This document shows, in pieces, positions 22,624-27,563 of a stretch of DNA of 27,563 bases. A program made the position numbers and the translations under genes. This stretch comes from a virus: IMG/VR virus record IMGVR_UViG_3300001589_000126, positions 1 to 27,563 of that record; one strand, written 5' to 3'. Within the stretch, counting starts at the first letter, position 1. The number at the start of each line of letters is the position of its first letter. The notes below the pieces were generated by a model. The model made no database searches. It was given only the letters and a program-made list of their open reading frames with translations, and was not told the origin of the DNA.

Positions 22624-22632
22624 GTATTTATC
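22624..22632 (-). promoter_or_regulatory. Late promoter motif GATAAATAC before fibre gene
   Basis: A minus-strand motif 24 bases before the fibre start codon, with AGGAGA between. Confidence 0.75.
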
Positions 22633-22640
22633 ATCTTTTA

Positions 22641-23315
22641 CTATTGTTTGTTATAATAGTCTGCTAGTCTATCCGACCACTTGTCACAATAGGTATCAAA
22701 TTCTTCATCTTTGATAGTGTATTCTTTAAAGTTACTATCTCTGTCTACCATTAGTATAACTACTTTGCGTATTTCAGTGCCCATCATCTCATTGTGTGCT
22801 AATGCGTATGCACAACCTTGCATAAAGTAATCTTCAATCCATTTACGAGGTTTGATTTTTTTAGATGTTTTAAAATCAATTATTGCATGTTCGCCTTCGT
22901 ATATACCAATAGCATCTGACGTGCCTGCATATAATCCTTCTGCAATTAATCCTACTTCAACACCCCATAACTCATCTACTTTACTAAGACCATTAGTAAT
23001 CATTTCGTTTGTCATGGATTCTGCCATAATACTAATAAAGTTGTTTCCTTTTATTTCGTATTCTTCTTGTAAAATATATTTTTCTATAGCATTGTGTACT
23101 TTAGTACCTAGGCCTGCCGACTCTCTACTTACTCTATTTGCTTCTTCGTCACCAACACGTTTACGCCAGTTGATTAAGGCTGTTTTATCTCCTGTGTCTG
23201 AAAGTACTGTTGTAACACTTGGAACTGGTTTTCCTGAATCGCCTACGTATTGTCTTTTACCGTTCTTTTGGGTTTCACGTCGCAAGGCTGGATAGTCATA
23301 TTTTTGGTTTAACAT
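22641..23315 (-). CDS. PD-(D/E)XK nuclease (RecB/Cas4-like)
   Basis: A 224-residue nuclease of the PD-(D/E)XK superfamily. H74 (GTKVHNAIEKY), D134 in GTSDAIG, D147-F-K149 in IIDFKTSKK and Q166-x3-Y170 (QGCAYA) are the standard active-site motifs in order. No iron-sulfur cysteines of true Cas4 are present. It probably acts on DNA ends during recombination, host DNA breakdown or genome processing. It has its own exact TATAAATA late promoter (23334-23341), which is unusual for a recombination nuclease and would suit a late role such as packaging or debranching. It stands alone among virion-type genes. Confidence 0.88.
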   Translation of the reverse strand: MLNQKYDYPALRRETQKNGKRQYVGDSGKPVPSVTTVLSDTGDKTALINWRKRVGDEEANRVSRESAGLGTKVHNAIEKYILQEEYEIKGNNFISIMAESMTNEMITNGLSKVDELWGVEVGLIAEGLYAGTSDAIGIYEGEHAIIDFKTSKKIKPRKWIEDYFMQGCAYALAHNEMMGTEIRKVVILMVDRDSNFKEYTIKDEEFDTYCDKWSDRLADYYNKQ

Positions 23316-23333
23316 TTATTATTCTTTAAAAGT

Positions 23334-23341
23334 TATTTATA
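23334..23341 (-). promoter_or_regulatory. T4-type late promoter TATAAATA
   Basis: An exact match, 18 bases before the nuclease start codon. Confidence 0.7.
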
Positions 23342-23350
23342 TACTAGTAC

Positions 23351-23671
23351 TTACCAGGAAATGTTCCAGGTAATAGTATTATTTGAGCTAGAATTAGTTA
23401 AAATGGAAACTCCGTAACCTAAGTTCACGAAATACTCTTTAACATAATTTATTTGATCGCTTTTTGTTGGATCTGTTGTGATAGAATTGTGTACATTGTA
23501 ATATACATTACTACTAGTCATTGTAGTACCTGAAGTAACGTTTGCATATAATACACCAGCATCAACGTTAGCCAGTACAAGGTTTTCTATGGATCTTATT
23601 TCACCATGTATTACACTATTGTTTCTGGAATTTGTTCTTGCCTGTGTGGCATTTACGAATATGTTAGCCAT
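23351..23671 (-). CDS. Probable virion protein (106 aa)
   Basis: A 106-residue protein with a regular start (MANIFVNATQARTNSRNNSVIHGEIRSIEN) and a beta-rich, Ser/Thr/Asn-rich C-terminus ending NTITWNISW. The YYNV... DQINYVKEYFVNLGYGVSI segment resembles small structural proteins of marine T4-like phages as I remember them. No catalytic motif is present. It overlaps the upstream gene by one base (TAATG) and ends the operon that begins at 25347. Confidence 0.75.
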   Translation of the reverse strand: MANIFVNATQARTNSRNNSVIHGEIRSIENLVLANVDAGVLYANVTSGTTMTSSNVYYNVHNSITTDPTKSDQINYVKEYFVNLGYGVSILTNSSSNNTITWNISW

Positions 23672-24015
23672 TATAACTCCGCCTTAATATCTGCCATTGC
23701 TTGATCACCTGCCATGTTACTTACATCAAGTTGGTCTTCTGGTTCTTTAGGATCATCACTAGTTAAATCTGCTAATTCATCTTTAGGTACTATAGCAAAT
23801 TTATCAACACTATTAGCATATCCTGATTTATCAACTGCTTGTATGATATCTTCTATTGATGCTACGAAACCTTGATCTTTAAGTTTTGCTTGGAACTTTT
23901 CTGTAGATAATTTTTTCATGTCTTTAGACATTGCCATCGACATAAGGTCTTGTACTGCTAATAGTAATTCGTTTTCGTAAGATTCTGTTACGTTTACTAC
24001 CTCAGTAATGAGCAT
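23671..24015 (-). CDS. Hypothetical phage protein (114 aa)
   Basis: A 114-residue acidic protein. The N-terminal half is helical (YENELLLAVQDLMSMAMSKDMKKL), followed by a possible small helical domain (LKDQGFVASIEDIIQAVDKSGY) and a disordered acidic tail. No family is named. It lies between two probable structural genes, three bases after the 442-residue gene and overlapping the 106-residue gene by one base. An assembly or scaffold-type role is inferred from context only. Confidence 0.75.
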   Translation of the reverse strand: MLITEVVNVTESYENELLLAVQDLMSMAMSKDMKKLSTEKFQAKLKDQGFVASIEDIIQAVDKSGYANSVDKFAIVPKDELADLTSDDPKEPEDQLDVSNMAGDQAMADIKAEL

Positions 24016-24018
24016 TAT

Positions 24019-25347
24019 TTAAACCTCTATTGGTGCTCTACCTAGTGGCTCTTCTTCTGGGCCTGCCGCCGCTGGTTCGTTCATATCCATTTCAGGCTCG
24101 TCCATTGCTAAGTCGTCTATTGAGTCACCACCTAGATCAGTATCAATATTTCCTAATTCACTAGTATCACCTAGTCCAGTCATATCTTCTCCTGTACCAG
24201 TAATGCCGCCAACTAGTTGGTTAACACCTTCTTTTGCCTGTTTAGAACTTTCTAATGCTTGATTTAAAACTTGCTCTGCTGAGTCTTTAAATGTTGCGGC
24301 TCTATCTGCTCCAAACTCATGTATCATTTGATCTGCTATTGCTGGAATATCTTCATTTGCCATTCTACCTAGTCTTTCTACGTGGTCCTGAATATCATCT
24401 GCTAATGCTCTAACAGCCATAACAACTTCTGCTTCTTCTACAGTAGTACCTTCTATTTCTTCTGATAACATGTCATCTATAATATCATCAAACATGCTTT
24501 CTTTTGTTTCTGTTTTATCAAGCATGTCTTTAACTTCATCAGATTTCATGTTTAATTTTTTAGCAATCTCTTCGTCGCTCATGCCTTTATCTCTGAGACT
24601 ATGGCCATATTTCGTTGCTTCGTTTGTATTATGTTGAGCAACTTTGGCTCCAAAGAACTTAATACCATTTGATAAAGCATCTTCTTCTAAGCCGTTGAGG
24701 AAGCCAACAACTGTATCTCTGCTTTTACCTGATACTTCAGCAAATAATCCAAGTTTCTCTTCTATAGCATCTATGCTTGAAGGGTCTGTAAGTTCAACAC
24801 CTACTTCTTTAGAAAGTTCGCTTAATAAGTATTCGTTTAGGTCTGTATTAGGACCATCTATTGCAATCTCTTCTAGAGATTCATGCTTACTGTTACATGA
24901 TTCGTAGTAGTCTTTTGCCGCTTTAATAACAATAGGAAGTACAACACCATCTTCATGTGCATATCTGTCATCTTGTCTAAATCTGTTCATACACTCTGAA
25001 CTTGCTTCTTCAACAGTATATCCACCGTCCATTAACTGTTGTACACTTGCAACTAACATTCCTTTCATTTCCATGAATGCTGGTGATTCTGCATAGTAGC
25101 CTTCTGCTAACATAGTATCTATAACATCTTTGATGCCTAGATATTTTGCATATTCAGGCTCTAACTGAAATTTCTTTGTTGTATTCTTTAATTTAATAAT
25201 TGCATTTTGAGACATTTCTTTAATAGTTTCAAGTTTTTCTCTCTTTGGAAAGGAATTCTTGATAGTCATATTAAATTGCTCTTTTAACAACTTATTAATA
25301 TTAGTAATTTTTGTTTTACCGTTTGGGTTAAAATCTCTTATAAACAT
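24019..25347 (-). CDS. Large acidic helical phage protein (442 aa)
   Basis: A 442-residue, mostly helical acidic protein. Residues about 1-60 are basic and form a leader-like region, about 60-350 are helical with Glu/Asp/Lys-rich segments, and from about 375 on the chain is a Gly/Asp/Glu/Pro-rich disordered tail. A short segment, SLRDKGMSDEEIAKKLNMKSDEVKDML (about 250-276), looks like a helix-turn-helix of the sigma/AsiA-binding or DNA-binding kind. I know similar long conserved proteins of unknown function in marine T4-like phages. A late promoter motif at 25381-25388 and an AGGAAGAA site lie upstream. It heads the operon of three genes. Confidence 0.8.
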   Translation of the reverse strand: MFIRDFNPNGKTKITNINKLLKEQFNMTIKNSFPKREKLETIKEMSQNAIIKLKNTTKKFQLEPEYAKYLGIKDVIDTMLAEGYYAESPAFMEMKGMLVASVQQLMDGGYTVEEASSECMNRFRQDDRYAHEDGVVLPIVIKAAKDYYESCNSKHESLEEIAIDGPNTDLNEYLLSELSKEVGVELTDPSSIDAIEEKLGLFAEVSGKSRDTVVGFLNGLEEDALSNGIKFFGAKVAQHNTNEATKYGHSLRDKGMSDEEIAKKLNMKSDEVKDMLDKTETKESMFDDIIDDMLSEEIEGTTVEEAEVVMAVRALADDIQDHVERLGRMANEDIPAIADQMIHEFGADRAATFKDSAEQVLNQALESSKQAKEGVNQLVGGITGTGEDMTGLGDTSELGNIDTDLGGDSIDDLAMDEPEMDMNEPAAAGPEEEPLGRAPIEV

Positions 25348-25380
25348 GGTTTCTTCCTAAGTATATATTCGCTATACTCT

Positions 25381-25388
25381 TATTTATC
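25381..25388 (-). promoter_or_regulatory. Late promoter motif GATAAATA
   Basis: A minus-strand motif 33 bases before the 442-residue gene. Confidence 0.65.
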
Positions 25389-25406
25389 AATTAGTGGTAT
25401 TTTTTT

Positions 25407-25817
25407 CTAATAAAATGCAAGATGTCTTTTGGCTTCTTTGACCATACCTAAACTATCTTGCATACGCACACCTGCTGTAAATACCTGTGTTGTATCTTTA
25501 CTAGTTCTTATTGTGTGCTTGTAAAATACAATGTCATTATTATGTTTATGATACATATGAACATGGTGTTTTATTTGTGCTACTCCGCTTTCACCGTCCC
25601 TATTAAGACTGTCACAGAAGTTATTTGCTACGTTACTAAATGGGATATCTGCTACAAGGACTTCTTTTTTAATGTAATTAATAACATCGAATCCTATTTT
25701 AGTTTTCTTTACTACAAAGATACCTTTTTTTGCAACATTAGAAGAAAGTTTCTCTAATTTTTTTGCAATAAATTTAGGATTATATTTTCTTTTTTTGTGG
25801 GTATGTTTTGTAGCCAA
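25407..25817 (-). CDS. Basic hypothetical protein (136 aa, probable TTG start)
   Basis: A basic protein rich in Lys and His at the N-terminus (ATKHTHKKRKYNPKFIAKKLEKL), followed by a mixed alpha/beta domain (about residues 30-136). No family is recognised. The longest frame begins at an ATG at 25874 but would overlap the upstream gene by 95 bases. A TTG at 25817 with AAAGG eight bases ahead gives a 38-base overlap and a natural N-terminus, so it was chosen; GTG at 25826 is another option. Basic composition suggests nucleic-acid binding. Confidence 0.65.
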   Translation of the reverse strand: MATKHTHKKRKYNPKFIAKKLEKLSSNVAKKGIFVVKKTKIGFDVINYIKKEVLVADIPFSNVANNFCDSLNRDGESGVAQIKHHVHMYHKHNNDIVFYKHTIRTSKDTTQVFTAGVRMQDSLGMVKEAKRHLAFY

Positions 25818-26001
25818 TGTTTGCACCTTTTTGTATTTTTTGCAAAACATCTTTTTTATAAAGTTCTTCTGCAATATATTGTTCTCTTTCGTCTAAAGTA
25901 TTTACTCCAGTAAAGCCTTGTAAATCAACTTTATTGAATACTCTTGACTCAGAACTACTAATTAAATTTAAATAATCGTTTTTATCTTTAACTGCTTTCA
26001 T
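25780..26001 (-). CDS. Small hypothetical protein (73 aa)
   Basis: A 73-residue helical protein (MKAVKDKNDYLNLISSSESRVF... REQYIAEELYKKDVLQKIQKG) with a basic tail. No motif or membrane segment is seen. It overlaps the upstream gene by 14 bases and the downstream gene by 38 or more, so this is a compact group of small basic genes. Confidence 0.65.
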   Translation of the reverse strand: MKAVKDKNDYLNLISSSESRVFNKVDLQGFTGVNTLDEREQYIAEELYKKDVLQKIQKGANIGYKTYPQKKKI

Positions 26002-26155
26002 TTTGCTTCTTGGCTTTTTTCTTTTTGGATTTCTTCTTTATTGCAGTTGCATAGATACTAGGATTAGGTCGTTTAATCATTTTTCCCATAGGTTGGGCAA
26101 CTGTGGCTATAGCACCTGCAGACGTTGTTTCAATAATTACTTCTGAAATCTTCAT
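25988..26155 (-). CDS. Small protein with Lys-rich tail (55 aa)
   Basis: A 55-residue protein starting MKISEVIIETTSAGAIATVAQPMGKM, with a tail of almost pure Lys (KKKSKKKKAKKQ). The start used is the ATG at 26155, five bases after the SGNH-like gene; a TTG at 26170 is possible but lies inside that gene. ISEVIIE-type starts are common in small phage virion or capsid-associated proteins. A role in DNA condensation or as a head component is only a suggestion. Confidence 0.65.
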   Translation of the reverse strand: MKISEVIIETTSAGAIATVAQPMGKMIKRPNPSIYATAIKKKSKKKKAKKQNESS

Positions 26156-26159
26156 ATTA

Positions 26160-27185
26160 CTATTTATCAAATAGTACTTTTATATCTTTTGCTATTTTCT
26201 CAGCCATACTTGCATGTGATTTTTTACCTGCATGGGCACAGTCTCTACCAAAGTCTAAAGGAAAATTTAATCTAATTCTTTCATTAGTAAAGTAATAACT
26301 GGAATAAACTAAGCAGGGTATTCCTAAATCATCTGCAACTTTTTGTATTGTATTAATAGACGTTAAGTCTCTATCAAAGCAGTTTTCTAAATTTAATAAT
26401 GTATGCTGTAATACTTCTTTGTGACAGTTTTCAAATTGTTTAGTCATATTAGTTGCATTACTTAAATCTTCTGTTGAATAATGTTTAAGGCCATCCATCC
26501 ATTCATATTGTCCTATAGCAGTACCTTTGTCCTCAGGTTTATATCCATCGCCCCCTTGCCAATTATAGAAGAAAGATGTTCTAATAGAAGGTGGTAACAT
26601 TACTACTATTGCTTTACAATTTCTTATTTCTGCTTTAAAAAATAGATTCATGTATAGATTAAAATAGTCTATACCTACTGCTGGTATTCCTATATTTGCT
26701 GATCTCATATTTAATTTTTTACTTACAAGTTCAGGCCATATTTCATCATGTGTGACTCCAGTGCCAAACGTATGACTACATCCTATATATGCTATGCATT
26801 CTGTATCAGAAAATTCCTCACATCTAAAACCATGACTATTTAAGTAATATCTAATATTATCCTTACTATCATAATCCTCATCTATATAATTATTATGTAT
26901 CATTATTTTTCTATGTAATGATATCTTTTTATTCTCTTCTAACTTAGTATCATTATCTGTAACATGAGAATTAGTACAGGTTGTATAATTTGATCTATCG
27001 TTATTAATTATCCATTCAGGCAATAATACATCAGTATATTGTTGATCATGCATAATTTGTCTAATATCATGTAAATTTAATTTACTTTGATCATTAGATT
27101 GTTCAGAGTGATTGAACGCGACTTTCTGTGAATCAGAAAGATTATCATAGTAATTATAATTATAAAATGTAGGAGATGCTTCCAT
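26160..27185 (-). CDS. SGNH-hydrolase-like protein (second copy type)
   Basis: A 341-residue protein. After an Asn/Tyr-rich N-terminal region (about 1-125) comes a GDSL-like block YIGCSHTFGTG with S137, then NIGIPAVGIDYF (block II region, about 165-180), a strand AIVVMLPPS, and D315-x2-H318 (RDCAHAGKKSH) as block V. This fits an SGNH-type esterase or acyltransferase; the substrate may be an O-acylated surface glycan. It is not a close duplicate of the 15.1-16.0 kb gene, sharing only the fold motifs. The ATG at 27185 has no strong ribosome binding site visible. Confidence 0.75.
   Translation of the reverse strand: MEASPTFYNYNYYDNLSDSQKVAFNHSEQSNDQSKLNLHDIRQIMHDQQYTDVLLPEWIINNDRSNYTTCTNSHVTDNDTKLEENKKISLHRKIMIHNNYIDEDYDSKDNIRYYLNSHGFRCEEFSDTECIAYIGCSHTFGTGVTHDEIWPELVSKKLNMRSANIGIPAVGIDYFNLYMNLFFKAEIRNCKAIVVMLPPSIRTSFFYNWQGGDGYKPEDKGTAIGQYEWMDGLKHYSTEDLSNATNMTKQFENCHKEVLQHTLLNLENCFDRDLTSINTIQKVADDLGIPCLVYSSYYFTNERIRLNFPLDFGRDCAHAGKKSHASMAEKIAKDIKVLFDK
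26161..26168 (-). promoter_or_regulatory. Possible late promoter motif GATAAATA
   Basis: A minus-strand motif that overlaps the last codons of the SGNH-like gene, six bases before the 55-residue gene ATG. It may be a chance match to coding sequence (FDK then stop). Confidence 0.35.
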
Positions 27186-27209
27186 AATACTATTTAAGTA
27201 TAAAGCAGA

Positions 27210-27217
27210 TATTTATT
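27210..27217 (-). promoter_or_regulatory. Possible late promoter motif AATAAATA
   Basis: A minus-strand motif overlapping the stop of the right-edge gene, 25 bases before the SGNH-like gene start. Confidence 0.45.
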
Positions 27218-27563
27218 TGTCTTTATTGGCTTTTAGATTACGATGTATTTTTTCGTCTAACATATCTTTTAAATAAACATCTAAGTCCTCAGTAGATACT
27301 TGTTGGCCTTTCTTATACCTCTCTACTAATACTGTTTTGATATCATAAAGTGCCTTGCCAAGTATAGGTATTTGTGTTCTTATACTAGGATACAAATCTG
27401 TAATTTTCTTAAACAGTCTATTATGCTCAATTACATCATCATGTTTAGGGTATTCTTTAATGAAGGATGCTATCGCTTCTTTATAAGTGGCACCTTTAAA
27501 TAATCCTTCTCTTGCTAATTTATCTCTAATTTTAGCAAAGTCTACATGTGTTTTTTCAATACT
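27213..27563 (-). CDS. Hypothetical protein, 5' end outside window
   Basis: An open frame of 116 residues up to the right edge; the start is outside. The visible part is helical and charged (HVDFAKIRDKLAREGLF... ALYDIKTVLVERYKKG... LDEKIHRNLKANKDK). No motif is recognised. The frame is uninterrupted from 27563, so the internal start at 27395 is not needed. Confidence 0.7.
   Translation of the reverse strand, partial: SIEKTHVDFAKIRDKLAREGLFKGATYKEAIASFIKEYPKHDDVIEHNRLFKKITDLYPSIRTQIPILGKALYDIKTVLVERYKKGQQVSTEDLDVYLKDMLDEKIHRNLKANKDK

Noticed and set aside
25818-25874. Upstream ATG extension of the basic 136-residue protein
   Set aside because: It would overlap the 73-residue gene by 95 bases; the TTG with a ribosome binding site gives a more normal overlap. 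It is kept as an alternative only.
1-27563. CRISPR arrays, insertion sequences or integrase/attachment sites
   Set aside because: No regularly spaced repeats, transposase or recombinase genes were found. Short repeats are inside coding genes or are promoter motifs.

Overview
This A+T-rich window looks like part of the genome of a large T4-like (Straboviridae-related) marine myovirus. The evidence is a class Ia nrdA-nrdB pair close to T4/enterobacterial forms, a DexA-type exonuclease, an ATP-dependent DNA ligase, a PAAR spike-tip protein, a long virion fibre gene, three tRNAs, and many intergenic copies of a T4-type late promoter motif ((T/G/A)ATAAATA). Near-consensus sigma-70 promoters (TTGACA, 16 bp, TATAAT) stand before several replication or metabolism genes and are probably the early promoters. 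No ribosomal, plasmid-replication or transposon genes were seen. The host cannot be read from the sequence; a marine heterotroph or cyanobacterium is plausible.

Layout. 1-2.6 kb: DNA ligase (runs off the left edge), a small unknown protein, a lone plus-strand small gene with a structured leader, and dexA. 2.6-4.4 kb: two overlapping glycosyltransferase-like genes. 4.4-5.1 kb: tRNA-Ser, tRNA-Ala and tRNA-Thr around a gene for a Lys-rich 11-residue-repeat protein. 5.1-7.2 kb: small acidic, conserved and membrane proteins and a class 3 lipase. 7.3-9.5 kb: a compact run of overlapping genes for a 2OG-Fe(II) oxygenase-like protein, a seven-iron ferredoxin, a membrane-anchored c-type cytochrome and several tiny single-span membrane proteins. 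9.6-15 kb: a PP-loop ATPase, two plus-strand genes (a subtilase and a radical-SAM-like protein without cluster cysteines), then a true radical SAM enzyme directly behind a PAAR gene, and an Sm-like protein. 15-19.4 kb: nrdA-nrdB with an SGNH-like gene in the same operon. 19.4-27.6 kb: a fibre/adhesin, a PD-(D/E)XK nuclease, structural-type proteins, small basic proteins, a second SGNH-like protein and a gene that runs off the right edge.

Two groups deserve most attention. First, the cytochrome c / small membrane proteins / ferredoxin / oxygenase run looks like a phage-borne electron-transfer cassette with a late promoter upstream and an early-type promoter inside it just before the ferredoxin. 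Second, the PP-loop ATPase, subtilase, cluster-less radical SAM, radical SAM and PAAR neighbourhood could be a peptide or virion-protein modification system. Both are inferences from domain content and gene order. All family assignments were made by reading motifs, without database searches.
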